Source: Rhinopithecus roxellana (lineage: Eukaryota > Chordata > Mammalia > Primates > Cercopithecidae). From it: a stretch of 64,000 bases of DNA. This document shows, piece after piece, positions 1 through 11,435 of this stretch. Every line of letters begins with the position of its first letter. Positions within the stretch are counted from its first letter, which is position 1. The DNA is taken from contig NC_044570.1 in the NCBI RefSeq assembly GCF_007565055.1, forward strand, positions 11,543,023-11,607,022. The letters run 5' to 3'. Made by a program: the position numbers and the translations under genes. The notes beneath the pieces were generated by a model. It searched no databases. It had not been told where the DNA came from and saw only the letters and a list, made by a program, of their open reading frames with translations.

Positions 1-196
1 AATTCAGAAATAAAAAGTTTGACAAAATCAGCTGCATGAAACTCAAAATTTCTAAATAACAACAAAATCCTCAACAGCATAAAAAAGACAAGACATGGTG
101 TGGGAAAATATACACAATAAATCTGTACCAGTCATAATTCTCCAAACAAACAGAACCAATAGACCGGATGGGCATCCGTATCAATATTTATATCTT

Positions 197-360
197 AGTG
201 AGGCAGGCTGTCATGTACCTGAAGTCTCAGTTACTTGGCAGACTGAGGCAGGAGGATTGCTTGAGACTGGGAGGTCAAGGCTGAAGTCAGCCATGATTAC
301 ATCAGTGCACTCCAGCCTGGGCAACAACCCAAGACCCTGTCTTAAAAAAAAAAAAAAAAA
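197..360 (+). mobile_element. Alu, 5'-truncated fragment with A-tail
   Basis: Only the right part of an Alu is present. The motifs 'gactgaggcaggaggattgc' and 'cactccagcctgggcaaca' are visible, followed by an 18-base A-run. The left arm is missing. Mismatches and lost CpGs suggest an old (AluJ-type) copy. Confidence 0.85.
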
Positions 361-361
361 A

Positions 362-471
362 GTATATTGCTAGTATATTTATAGATTATTATATATATTA
401 TAAATATGTAAATGTTATATATTTAAATATAGTATATACCATATGGAGATACATAAATATATATAATCTGC
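362..471. repeat. AT-rich low-complexity DNA
   Basis: Irregular TATA/ATAT sequence lies between the Alu tail and the L1 3' end. Similar AT-rich DNA resumes at 6455 on the other side of the L1, so the L1 probably landed in an AT-rich tract. I could not find clear target-site duplications. Confidence 0.7.
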
Positions 472-719
472 ATTATTATTATTTTATTATTATTATTATT
501 GTACTTTAAGTTCTAGGGTACAGATGCATAACGTGCAGGTTTGTTACATATGTATACTTGTGCCATGTTGGTGTGCTGCACCCATCAACTCATCAGCACC
601 CATCAACTCGTCCTCTATATCAGGTATAACTCCCAATGCAATCCCTCCACCCCCCCCACCCCCCATGATAGGCCCCGGTGTGTGATGTTCCCCTTCCCGA
701 GTCCAAGTGATCTCATTGT

Positions 720-3700
720 TCAGTTCCCATCTATGAGTGAGAACATGCGGCGTTTGGTTTTCTGTGCTTGCGATAGTTTTCTGGGAATGATGGTTTCCAA
801 CTACATCCATGTCCCTACAAAAGACACAAACTCATCCTTTTTAATGGCTGTATAGTATTCCATAGTGCATATGTGCCACATTGGTTGAACCAGTTTACAA
901 TCCCATCAAGAGTGTAAAAGTGTTCCCATTTCTCCACGTACTCTCCAGCACCTGTTGTTTCCTGACTTTTTAATGATTGCCATTCTAACTGGTGTGAGAT
1001 GGTATCTCATTGTGGTTTTGATTTGCATTTCTCTGATGGCCAGTGATGATGAGCATTTTTTCATGTGTCTGCTGGCTTTATGAATGTCTTCTTTTAAGAA
1101 ATATCTGTTCATATCCTTTGCCCACTTTTTGATGAGGTTGTTTGTTTTTTTCTTGTAAATTTGTTTGAGTTCTTTGTAAGTTCTGGATATTAGCCCTTTG
1201 TCAGATGAGTAGATTGCAAAAATTTTCTTCCATTCTGTAGGTTGCCTGTTCACTCTGATGGTAGTTTCTTTTGCTGTGCAGAAGCTCTTTAGTTTAATTA
1301 GATCCCATTTGTCAATGTTGGCTTTTGTTGTCATTGCTTTTGGTGTTTTAGACATGAAGTCCTTGCCCATGCCTATGTCCTAAATGGTATTACTCAGATT
1401 TTCTTCTAGGGTTTTTATGGTACTAGGTCTAACATTTAAGTTTTTAATCCATCTTGAATTAATTTTTGTATAAGGAGTAAGGAAAGGATCCAGTTTCAGC
1501 TTTCCACTTATGGCTAGCCAATTTTTCCAGCACCATTTATTAAATAGGGAATCCCTTCCCCATTTCTTGTTTTTGTCAGGTTTGTCAAAGATAAGATGGC
1601 TGTAGATGTGTGGCATTATTTCTGAGGACTCTGTTCCATTCCATTGCTCTATATCTCTGTTTTGGTACCAGTACCATGCTGTTTTGGTTACTGTAAACTT
1701 GTAGTATAGTTTGAAGATAAGTAGCGTGACGCGTCCAGCTTTGTTCTTTTGATTTAGAATTGTCTTGGCAAGAGGGCTCTTTTTTGCTTCCATATGAACT
1801 TTAAAGCAGTTTTTTCGAATTCTGTGAAGAAACTCATTGGTAGCTTGATGGGGATGCCATTGAATCTATAAATTACCTTGGGCAATATGGCCATTTTCAG
1901 GATATTGATTCTTCCTATCCATGAGCACGGTATGTTCTTCCATTTTTTTGTGTCCTCTTTTATTTTACGGAGCAGTGGTTTGTAGTTCTCCTTGAAGAGG
2001 TCCTTTACATCCCTTGTAACTTGCATTCTTAGGTATTTTATTCTCTTTGAAACAATTGTGAATGGAAGTTCATTCATGATTTGGCTTTCTGTTTGTTACT
2101 GGTGTATAAGAATTCTTGTAATTTTTGCATATTAATGTTGAATTCTGAGACTGCTGAAGTTGCTTATCAGCTTAAGGAGATTTTGGGTCTGAGACGACGG
2201 GGTTTTCTAAATATACAATCATGTCATCTGCAAACAGGGACAATTTGACTTCTTCTTTTCCTAACTGGATACCCTTGATTTCTTTCTCTTGCCTGATTGC
2301 CCTAGCCAGAACTTCCAACACTATGTTGAATAGGAGTGGTGAGAGAGGGCATCCCTGTCTTGTGCCAGTTTTCAAAGGGAATTTTTCCAGTTTTTGCCCA
2401 TTCAGTATGATATTAGCTGTGGGTTTGTCATAAATAGCCCTTATTATTTTGAGGTACGTTCCATCAATACTGAATTTATTGAGCGTTTTTAGCATAAAGG
2501 GCTGTTGAATTTTGTCAAAGGCCTTTTCTGCATCTATTGAGATAATCATGTGGTTCTTGTCTTTGGTTCTGTTTATATGCTGGATTACGTTTATTGATTT
2601 GTGTATGTTGAACCAGCCTTGCATCCCAGAGATGAAGCCCACTTGATCATGGTGGATAAGTTTTCAATGTGCTGCTGGATCCGGATTGCCAGTGTTTTAT
2701 TGAAGACTTTTGCATTGATGTTCATCAGGGATATTGGTCTAAAATTCTCTTTTTTTGTTGTGTCTCTGCCAGGCTTTGGTATCAGGATGATGTTGGCCTC
2801 ATAAAATGAGTTAGGGAGGATTCCCTTTTTCTATTGATTGGAATAGTTTCAGAAGGAATGGTACCAACTCCTCCTTGTACCTCTGGTAGAATTCAGCTCT
2901 GAATCCATCTAGTCCTGGACTTTTTTTGGTTGGTAGGCTATTAATTATTGCCTCAATTTCAGAGCCTGCTATTGGTCTATTCAGGGGTTCAGCTTCTTCT
3001 GGTTTAGTATTGGGAGAGTGTAAGTGTCCAGGAAATTATCTATTTCTTCTAGATTTTCTAGTTGATTTGTGTAGAAGTGTTTATAGTATTCTCTGATGGT
3101 AGTTTGTATTTCTGTGGGGTCTGTGGTGATATCCCCTTCATCATTTTTTATTGCATCTATTTGATTCTTCTCTCTTTTACTTTTTATTAGTCTTGCTAGC
3201 GGTCTATCAATTTTGTTGATCTTTTCAAAAACCAACTCGTGGATTCATTGATTTTTTGGAGGGTTTTTTGTGTCTCTATCTCCTTCAGATCTGCTCTGAT
3301 CTTAGTTATTTCTTGCCTTCTGCTAGCTTTTGAATATGTTTGCTCTTGCTTTTCTACTTCATTTAATTGTGATGTTAGAGTGTCAATTTTAGATCTTTCC
3401 AGTTTTCTCTTATGGGCATTCAGTGCTATTAGTTTCCCTCTACACACTGCTTTAAATGTGTCTCAGAGATTCTGGTATGTTGTATCTTTGTTCTCATTGG
3501 TTTCAAAGAACATCTTTATTTCTGCCTCCATTTTGTTATGTACCCAGTGTCATTCAGGAACAGGTTATTCAGTTTCCATGTAGTTGAGCGGTTTAAGTTG
3601 AGTTTCTTAGTCCTGAGTTCTAGTTTGATTGTACTGTGGTCTGAGAGATTGTTTGTTATAATTTCTGTTTTTGTACATTTGCTGACGAGTACTTTACTTC

Positions 3701-4324
3701 CAATTATGTGGTCAATTTTGGAATAAGTGTTATGTGGTGCTGAGAAGAATGTATATACTGTTGTTTTGGGGTGGAGAGTTCTGTAGATGTCTATTAGGTC
3801 TGCTTGCTGCAGAGATGAGTTCAATTCCTGTATATTCTTGTTAACTTTCTGTCTCATTGATCTGTCTAATGTTGACAGTGGGGTGTTGAAGTCTCCCATT
3901 ATTATTGTATGGGAGTTTAAGTCTCTTTGTAAGTCTCTAAGGACTTGCTTTGTGAATCTGGGTGCTCCTGTATTGGGTGCATATATATTTAAGACAGTTA
4001 GCTCTTCCTGTTGAATTGATCCCTTTACCATTATGTAATGTCCTTCTTTGTCTTCTTTGATCTTTGATGTTTTAAAATCTGTTTTATAAGAGATTAGGAT
4101 TGCAACCCCTGCTTTTTTTGTTCTCCATTTGCTTGGTAGATCTTCCTCCATCCCTTTATTTTGAGCCTATGTATGTCTCTGCATGTGAGATGGGTCTCCT
4201 GAATACAGCAAACTGATGGGTACTTACTCTTTATCCAGTTTATCAGTCTGTGTCTTTTAATTGGATCATTTAGTACATTTACATTTAATATTGATATTCT
4301 TATGTGTGAACTTGATCCTGCCAT
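720..4324 (-). pseudogene. L1 ORF2 relic (endonuclease/reverse transcriptase)
   Basis: This is the remains of L1 ORF2, from an ATG at 4324 to a TGA at 720. Readable pieces fall in different frames: endonuclease region about 4324-3516 (including the MGDFN motif), spacer about 3447-2981, reverse transcriptase with FADD about 2642-2172, and C-terminal pieces 2077-906. A 210-bp in-frame deletion at 882/883 removes part of the C-terminal segment. The breaks include a shift near 4120 between the first two endonuclease pieces. No single product can be made. Confidence 0.92.
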
Positions 4325-4387
4325 TATGATATTAACTGGTTATTTTGCTCGTTAGTTGATGCAGTTTCTTCCTAGCCTCGATGGTGT

Positions 4388-5402
4388 TTACATTTTTGCA
4401 TGTTTTTGCAATGGCTGGCACCAGTTGTTCCTTTCCATATTGAGGGCTTCCTTCAGGGTCTCTTGTAAGGCAGGCCTGGTGATGACAAAATCTCTAAGCA
4501 TTTGCTTATCTGTAAAGGATTTTATTTCTCCTTCACTTATGTAACTTAGTTTGGCTGGATATGAAATTCTTGGTTGAAAATTCTTTTCTTTAAGAATGTT
4601 GAATATTGGCCCCCACTGTCTTCTGGCTTGTAGAGTTTCTGCTGATAGATCTGCTGTTAGTCTGACGGGCTTCCCTTTGTGGGTAACCTGACCTTTCTCT
4701 CTGGCTGCCCTTAAGATTTTTTTCCTTCATTTCAACTTTGGTGAATCTGGCAATTATGTGTCTTGGAGTTGCTCTTCTTGAGGAGTATCTTTGTGGTGTT
4801 CTCTGTATTTCCTGAATTTGAATGTTGTCCTGACCTACTAGTTTGGGGAAGTTCTCCTGGATGATATCCTGAAGAGTGTTTACCAATTGGTTCCATTTTC
4901 CCCCTCACTTTCAGGCATTCCAATAAAACTAGATTTGGTCTTTTTACATAATCTCATACTTCTTGAAGGCTTTGTTCATTTCTTTTTCTTCTTTTTTCTT
5001 TAGATTTCTCTTCTCACTTCATTTCATTCATTTGATCCTCAATCACTGATACTCTTTCTCCCAGTTGATGGAGTCGGTTACTGAAGCTTGTGCATTTGTC
5101 ACGTATTTCTCGTGTCATGGTTTTCATCTCTGTCAGTTCGTTTATGGCCTTCTTTGTATTAATTATTCTAGTTATCAATTCTTCCACTCTTTTTTCAAGA
5201 TTTTTAGTTTCTTTCTCCTGGGTACATAATTCCTCCTTTAGCTCTGAAAAGTTTGATGGACTGAAGCCTTCTTCTCTCATCTCTGAAAGTCATTCTCCAT
5301 CCAGCTTTGACTAGTTGCTGGTGATAAGCTGCGTTTCTTTGCAGGGGGAGATGTGCTCTTATTTTTTGAATTTCCAGCTTTTCTTCCCTGCCTTTTCCCC
5401 AT
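4388..5402 (-). pseudogene. L1 ORF1 relic (RNA-binding protein)
   Basis: This is the remains of the L1 ORF1 RNA-binding chaperone. The start ATG at 5402 and the TAA at 4388 match the positions in the 28-34 kb copy. The reading frame is broken: a coiled-coil piece (5280-5014) and an RNA-recognition piece (4886-4590) lie in frames that do not join to the start. ORF1 and ORF2 are separated by 63 bases, the usual L1 spacing. Confidence 0.88.
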
Positions 5403-6454
5403 CTTTGTGGTTTTATCTGCCTCTGGTCTTTGATGATGGTGACGTACTGATGGGGTTTGGGTGTGGGTGTACCTCCTGTTTGTTAGTTTTCCTTCTAACA
5501 GTCAGGACCCTCAGCTGTAGGTCTGTTGGAGATTACTTGAGGTCCACTCCAGACCCTGTTTGCCTGGGTATCAGCAGCAGAGGCTGCTGAAGATAGAATA
5601 TTGCTGAACAGCCAGTGTACCTGTCTGATTCTTGCTTTGGAAGCTTCCTCTCAGGGGTGTACTCCACCTTGTGAGGTGTGAAGTGTCGGTCTGCCCCTAG
5701 TGGGGGATGTCTCCTAGTTAGGTCACTCAAGGCTCAGGGAGCTACTTGAGCAGGCAGTCTGTCCGTTCTCAGATCTCAACCTGCATGTTGGGAGATCCAC
5801 TGCTCTCTTCAAAACTGTCAGACAGAGTTGCTTGCATCTGCAGAGGTTTCTGCTGCTTTGCTGTTGTTGTTGTTGTTCACTACCTGTGCCCTGTCCCCAG
5901 AGGTGGAGTCTACAGAGACAGGCAGTGCTCCTTGACCTACTGTGAGCTCCACCCCCTTCCAGCTTCCCAGAAGCTTTGTTTACCTACTTAAGCCTCAGCA
6001 ATAACGAGCACCCCTCCCCCATCCTCACTGCTGCCTTGCAGTTGGATTGCAGACTGCTGTGCTAGCAATGAGGGAGGCTCCATGGGTGGGCGTGGGACCC
6101 TCCCAGACAGGTGTGGGATATAATCTCCTGTTGTGCCCATTTGCTAAGACCCTTGGTGAAGCACAGTATTGGGGTGGGAGTTACCCGATTTTCCAGGTGT
6201 TGTGTGTCTCAGTTCCCCTGGGCAGGAAAAGGGATTCCCTTCCCCCTTGGGCTTCCCAGGTGAGGCAACGCCTCACCCTGCTTCAGCTCTCACTGGTCAG
6301 GCTGCAGCAGCTGACCAGTATTGATTGTCTTGCACTCCCTAGTGAGATGAACCGCGTACCTCATTTGAAAATGCAGAAATCACTTGTCTTCTGTGTCGCT
6401 CGTGCTGGGAGCTGGAGACTGGAGCTGTTCCTATTCAGCCATCTTGCTCCGCCC
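5403..6454 (-). promoter_or_regulatory. L1 5' UTR / internal promoter relic
   Basis: This GC-richer segment of about 1.05 kb upstream of the ORF1 start corresponds to the L1 5' UTR. The first bases still contain the YY1-type core AAGATGGC (minus strand, near 6440). Many CpGs have decayed compared with the 34-kb copy. Promoter activity is unlikely but was not tested. Confidence 0.7.
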
Positions 6455-6589
6455 TATTATATATGTTATATGGTATATACTGTATGTAAAGTATATACGC
6501 AAGTCAGCAGAGTTCAGTGTCAAAATTGTTCCAATTTGGTGACCCATGAAGACTTGTTTGTTGTTGGCAAGACCAGAGCTTATTGTTTT

Positions 6590-6890
6590 TGATACATATA
6601 TGTTGTTTATGTTTGTACTGTAAATGATAATATATGGCATATATGATTACAGTATATATAATAATATGGTATATAAATACTCACATATGGCATATATATT
6701 ATTACCATATATTATTCTTACAATAATATGTGGTATATATTATTATAGTACACATATTACACATGCTATATTGTATGTATCATTATATATAATATATGTA
6801 TATGATATATACCATGTATAAGATATAGTATGGAATACATTATATATGTTTATCAATAAATATTTTTTATATAACATACAAATTTGTATT
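6590..6890. repeat. AT-rich imperfect minisatellite (TATATGG/CATATAT type)
   Basis: Repeated variants of 'tatatggcatatat' and 'ataatatatggt' alternate with complementary forms, so many short self-complementary stretches occur. An open reading frame here (6624-6821) is a by-product of the repeat. Confidence 0.75.
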
Positions 6891-7203
6891 TATTTCAAGG
6901 AATTGGCTCATTGAATTATAGGTGCTGACATATTATAAATCTGTATAACAGCAGTCTGGTGGTCTGGAAACTCACATAGGGGCTGGTGTTGCAGTCAGGA
7001 AACAGAATTTCTTCTCCTCCAGAAGAAGAGATCTCTTGATTTTAAGATGTTGCAACTGATCAGCTAAGGCCCATCCCATAATCAAGGATCACCTCCTTCA
7101 CTTAAAGCCTACAGTTTGTGGATGTTAACTACTCTACAAAACACCTCACAGTAACAGCTAGAATTTGATCAAACTGCTGGACCTGGTTGCTTATCCAAGT
7201 TAA
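6891..7203. other. Diverged interspersed repeat, family not named
   Basis: The stretch from 'aattggctca' to 'caagttaacaca' resembles a common human/primate interspersed repeat, possibly an old LTR, read on the plus strand. I cannot name the family with confidence. No gene is seen. Confidence 0.35.
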
Positions 7204-7291
7204 CACATTATGGGCTAAATTTTGCACTCCTAAATTTATATCTTGAAATCCCAACCCTCAGGATCCTAGAACATGACAGCATTAGGAGATA

Positions 7292-7987
7292 TAGTCAACC
7301 TATGCTATCGTTGGGGGATAGGTTCCAGAACACCCCTTGGATAACAGAATCTATGAATGCTCAAATAATGTTATGTAAAATGGTGTAGTATTTGCAATTA
7401 ACCTACAGACATCCTCCTGTATACATTAAATCAGGGTCCCTCGATTCTCAAACCACGGACCGGTATCAGTCCTGTGACCCTTTAGGAACGGAGTCACATA
7501 GCAGGAGGTGAGCAGGAGGTGAGCGGCAGGCAAGTGAGAGTTATTACCTGAGCTGCACCACCAATCAGATATATTGCGGCATTAGATTCTCATAGAAGCA
7601 TGAACCGAATTATGAATTGTGCATGTGAGGGATCTACATTGTATGCTCCTTATCAGAATGCAATGATAAATGTACTGCGCTTGAATCATCTCAAAACCAT
7701 CCCCTTATTCCCAAGTCCTATATTTGCAAAAAGCTATCTTCCACAAAACCTATCCCTGGTGACAAAAACACTGGGGATCACAGCTTTAAATCATTCCTAT
7801 ATTACTTACAATAAGTAATGCACTGTAAATTCTATATAAATAGCTGATTTCCTCTGTTGTTTGAGAATAACAAGAAAAAAATATGTATGTGTTAAGTACA
7901 GATACAACCGTCCAATTTTTTCCTGCATATTTTCAGATAGCAATTGGTTAAATTCATAGATGCAGAACCAAGAGATATGGAGAACTG
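7292..7987 (+). mobile_element. MER2-like Tigger element, interrupted by MER1
   Basis: Left part 7292-7431: 'ggataggttccagaacacccc', 'aaaatggtgtagtatttgcaa' and 'catcctcctgtata'. Right part 7792-7987: 'attacttacaataagtaatgcac' and the run down to 'gaaccaagagatatggag'. Both match the MER2 group of TcMar-Tigger non-autonomous elements as I remember it. The insertion site in the MLT1 LTR shows TA at the left edge, as expected for a mariner-type element. Confidence 0.7.
7432..7783 (+). mobile_element. MER1-type hAT-Charlie element with 8-bp duplication
   Basis: It begins 'cagggtccc', contains 'ccacggaccggta', 'agcaggaggtgagc' and 'gcggcattagattctcatag', and ends 'ctggggatcacag', with recognisable terminal inverted repeats. 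Flanks are CATTAAAT (7424-7431) and CTTTAAAT (7784-7791), a 7/8 match to an 8-bp hAT target-site duplication. It lies inside the MER2 copy. Confidence 0.8.
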
Positions 7988-8286
7988 ATTAGTGTCTTTA
8001 AAGAGATATTTAAGGTAAAATAAAGTCATTAGGGTGGTCACTGATCCAACAAGACTGGTGTTCTTATAAGAAGAAAAACTTAGGACACAGACATACACAG
8101 AGGGATGACTATGTGAGGACACAGGGAAAGGTGCTGTTTACAAGTCAAGGAGAGAGGCCACAGGAGGAACCAGCTCCTCCCATACCCTGATCTAGTACTT
8201 CTAGCCTCCATGACAATGAGAAAATAAATTATGTTTTTTAGGCTGTCCAGCGTAGGTACTTGTTAAGTCAGTTCTAGCAAACTAAT

Positions 8287-8357
8287 GGAACAAAATACGA
8301 CAGAAAAATGTGAACAAAATACAACAGAAAAATATGCACAAAATACAAAAGAATATG
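8287..8357. repeat. 24-bp tandem repeat, about 2.8 copies
   Basis: The unit 'acaaaatacgacagaaaaat' plus four bases is repeated at 24-bp spacing with a few substitutions. It starts directly after the MLT1 end. It produces the repetitive start of a 149-codon open frame (8285-8734) that runs into L1 3' UTR and is not a credible gene. Confidence 0.7.
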
Positions 8358-8577
8358 GGATGGAAAACTTAAAATATATGCAGAATATTTGCCACAAAGG
8401 AATAAAGACTGCCCTGTTGAGGGTGACAGAAAAATATATACATTTAAATAAATTAAAAATGTTTCTTTTTCCCCATAAGTACCAAAATGCAGAACAAAAT
8501 AACGGTGGAGGATTCCATATTTTTAACCTTCCAATTGGTAGCAGTCCAAAAGATGAACAAGGAAGAGGAAGAACTTA

Positions 8578-8810
8578 TTTATTTATTTTTTATTTTTATT
8601 ATACTTCAAGTTCTGGGATACATGTGCAGAACATGGAAGTTTGTTACCTAGGCATACACGTGCCACAGTGGTTTGCTGTATCCATCAAACCGTCATCTAC
8701 ATTAGGTATTTCTCCTAATGCTATCCCTCCCTGAGGCCCCCAGCCCCAGACAGGCACTGGTGTGTCATGTTTCCTTTACTGTGTGCATGTGTTCTCATTC
8801 TTTAAATATT
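8578..8810 (-). mobile_element. L1 3' end fragment, older subfamily
   Basis: Plus-strand text 'attatacttcaagttctggg', 'acatgtgcagaacatgg' and 'gtttgttacctaggcata' is the reverse complement of an L1 3' UTR. The divergence suggests an L1PB/L1MA-age copy, truncated within the UTR. Confidence 0.8.
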
Positions 8811-8879
8811 GACTGAGAATCAGGCAGCCTCTTGGGAGGAAAATTTGGGAAAACAAACCCAAGCTTAAGACACACACAG

Positions 8880-9115
8880 TCCATCACCCAGCACATACTT
8901 CCACTTCAAGGAATACACCCAGAGAGATGCACTTCCATATCATAGAGAGATACATGCTGAAAGGTGTTTGAACTGCATAATTGCTTTGAAATATCACAAA
9001 AACAAACAAAAAAACCCTAAAATGACTATTGACAGAAGTTAGCTAAATCACAGTAGTTCAGACATGGAATAGTGGCCAGCCATGAGAAAGATTGTGCATG
9101 CATACTCAAGTATAT
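8880..9115 (+). mobile_element. Possible diverged L1M ORF2 3'-end relic
   Basis: The run from 'ttccacttcaaggaataca' through 'tggaatagtggccagccatgag' resembles the 3' end of ORF2 in old L1s, read on the plus strand. It is very diverged. It may be an inverted 5' part of the L1 fragment just to the left, but I cannot prove that. Confidence 0.4.
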
Positions 9116-10159
9116 GCATACTTGTTGTAGGGGGAAGGTTGGTGAGTGAGTAAATGTATGTGTGAATCAGAATATTTCCAGATGGATATGGGAGAAAGCT
9201 GTAACAGCAAAATTCTCAGACAACAGTGCTCAGAATTTGTTCTTCAAAGACAATTGACTCTTGTTTGTACATCTTTTCATGTACTTGCAATTTTTTCTCC
9301 ATATCTGTTCTGATTTTTGGTTAAAGTCATTGATTAAATATTCATGAATTGCCTCATTTCTGTTAACATAGTGCTACATTGGGCCTTATTCTTGCAAAGT
9401 AATCATGTTGACACTACACACAAATGACTTGTAAAACACTGAATTCTGCAAGTGGATTCACTTTGCTCATTCACATAGACTCCACTAAAGTGTTTTAAAG
9501 TTAAATGCTCCTTCATATGTAACTCAAACTTAATTTACTAAAAACTTAATTTCTAGAAAAAGAGAATATGCCAGCCTTTTCTTGGAAGTATGTCTTTGAA
9601 ACAGTCCCAACTCAAGATTATCAGACATAACTTCTATCTTTTACATGCATTCTGAAGGCTGAAAGTATTCTCCAAGTGCCAACAATGTTCAGTACTGCCT
9701 CTAAGCAGACAGACTGTCATTGTTAAGAATGCATCTGAGGAGCTCATAGAAAAGACAGTACCTGATATTTATTTAATTGTTCCACATTAAAAAGTGAGTA
9801 ATTGTCTAGGTGAATGTTGCTACAATTAGTGGATGGTGTGCATGTAAGCATGAGATTTGGATTTGAACTCATTACCTTCAGAGTTCAGCAAAACCTCTTG
9901 CATCAGACAGACTTCAGTTGATATATAGTTATCAAATTAGCTTTAGTTTTTTTCTGCAGAACTCAGGTCATCTGAGAGCTTGACACTGCAGAAGCAGAAT
10001 GCTTCTTTCAAACACTGAGCCAGCTTTATTGTGGGACTGAATCATTGGCCATATTTTGTGCATCCCTAATACCGCACACCAAAAGGCACTAAACTTAGAG
10101 CTGTGAACTCTAGTGCCTATTCTATGATGAACTACAGTTGTGAGTGGAATTATGGCCAC
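9116..10159. other. No gene seen; possible MIR trace
   Basis: The DNA is AT-leaning with no open frame of note. The short stretch near 9820-9890 ('gagatttggatttgaactca') resembles the 3' part of a MIR. Nothing else is recognised. Confidence 0.5.
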
Positions 10160-10590
10160 AAAAAGAAAAAAATCATATATTGAAGATCTACTACTTCCTA
10201 GCTTCTCGGGATATGACTTTCTTTGGAAATAGAATCATGTTGATGTATTTAGTTAGGTTGAGATGTGGTCATTAGGGTGGGTCTTAAGTTAATATCATGG
10301 GCATCTTCATAGAAAAAAACAAATTTGGAGACAGGCTCACCAATAGGGATAATGCCACATGAAGATAAAGGCAGACATTGAGGCACAGATAGTGCTTTTA
10401 TAAGTCAAAGAATATCATGGATTAAAAGAAAGCCACCAGCAGTTAAAAGAGAGGGGTGAAACAGATGCTTGTTCATTGAAAGGAAACAACGCAGCCTATA
10501 TCTGGATTTCAGACTTCTACCCTCAAGAACGATAAGACAATATATTTCAGCCAAGGCTTCTATCTAACTCCTGAACTTGTACTAACTTTT
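10160..10590 (+). mobile_element. MLT1-type MaLR LTR relic
   Basis: Shared landmarks with MLT1 LTRs occur in order: 'atgactttctttggaaatag', 'gatgtggtcattagggtggg', 'tgccacatgaagataaaggc' and 'tttcagacttctaccctcaa', then a polyadenylation-like 'gacaatatattt'. It is diverged, with small gaps. Confidence 0.65.
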
Positions 10591-10965
10591 TCTATGGACA
10601 ACAGTAAGGAAGGAATCATTAGTTTACTGAGTATGCACAGAATATCTGAACTGCAGAAAGAGGTTAAAGAGGTTAAACACAAGAGATTTCAAGAAAGATA
10701 TGCTAACCCTATTTTGAGGAATGAGGTTTTACCAGACATAAACTTGAAAGTGAAAATTGAGGTTTAAAAGTATCTTATGGCCAAGACTTCTGAAGTTGGG
10801 AAATTACCATAACAATCTCCAGAAGAAAATTATGCTCCTCAGATGAGAATTAAAATGTGCCCTGTCAGTGGAATTTCTCTTTTGTAAACCCAATGTATCA
10901 CTTGTTTAAATATTTTCTTCTTGATTATTTCTCTTTTTTAAATAATTTACTTTTTAAAATAATTT
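10591..10965. other. No recognised feature
   Basis: AT-rich sequence with no open frame, repeat or RNA gene that I can recognise. Confidence 0.5.
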
Positions 10966-11435
10966 CAACTTTTATATTAGAATCAGGCGAGTACATGTGC
11001 AAGTTTGTTACCTGGTATTTTGTGTGATGGTGAGCTTTGTTGTACAAATGATCTCATCACCCAGGTACTAAGCATGGTATACAACAGTTTTTCAGGCCTT
11101 GCCCTCCTTCCTCTTTCCTCCCTCTAGTAGTTCCTGGTGCCTATTTTTCCCACCTTTATGTCCATATCTGTTCAGTGTTAACTCCTAAAAGAGACATGCA
11201 TAATGTTCATGGCAGATCTGTTCACAATAGCAAAGACATGGAGTCAACCTAGGTGCTCATCCACAGTGACCTGCATAAAGAAAGCGTGGCACCTCTATGG
11301 CATGGAATAATACATACACATAGAAAGAAATGAAATCATGTTTTTGCAGCAACTGGATGCAGTAAGAGGTGATTATCATAAGCAAATTAACACAGGGACA
11401 GAAAACCGAATACTGCATGTTCTTAATGAGATTTT
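10966..11435 (-). mobile_element. L1 fragment with 5' inversion (twin priming)
   Basis: The left part (10966 to about 11188) is reverse-complement L1 3' UTR ('gtacatgtgcaagtttgttac', 'tcatcacccaggtactaagc'). The right part (about 11189-11435) is the end of ORF2 and start of the 3' UTR in the opposite, plus orientation ('ttcacaatagcaaagacatgg' ... 'atactgcatgttctt'). The two parts are adjacent in the L1 map, as expected for twin priming. Divergence suggests L1MA/MB age. Confidence 0.8.

Larger units (their letters stand above)
472..6454 (-). mobile_element. L1 element, near full length, decayed
   Basis: A LINE-1 on the minus strand runs from a degenerate (AAT)n tail (about 472-500) to the L1 5' end beside 'gccatcttgctccgccc' near 6454. 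It contains 3' UTR, ORF2 relic, ORF1 relic and 5' UTR in the normal order, and aligns along its length with the better-preserved copy at 28016-34199. Relative to that copy, 210 bp are missing at 882/883. Both ORFs carry frameshifts and stops, so the copy is coding-dead. It is a primate L1PA-grade element. Confidence 0.95.
7204..8285 (+). mobile_element. MLT1-type MaLR LTR, split by nested DNA transposons
   Basis: An ERVL-MaLR LTR relic is present in two pieces. The 5' piece (about 7204-7291) ends at '...attaggagata'. The 3' piece (about 7988-8285) starts 'gtgtcttta', contains 'gtcattagggtgg', 'ggtgttcttataagaag' and 'tgagaaaataaatt', and ends '...agcaaactaatg'. The two pieces are collinear with an MLT1B-like LTR once the insertion at 7292-7987 is removed. 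Confidence 0.75.

Noticed and set aside
6047..6592. 181-codon plus-strand frame
   Set aside because: Antisense of the L1 5' UTR running into AT-rich flank.
8285..8734. 149-codon frame with QNTTEK repeats
   Set aside because: A 24-bp tandem repeat followed by unrelated DNA and antisense L1 3' UTR. No gene signals.
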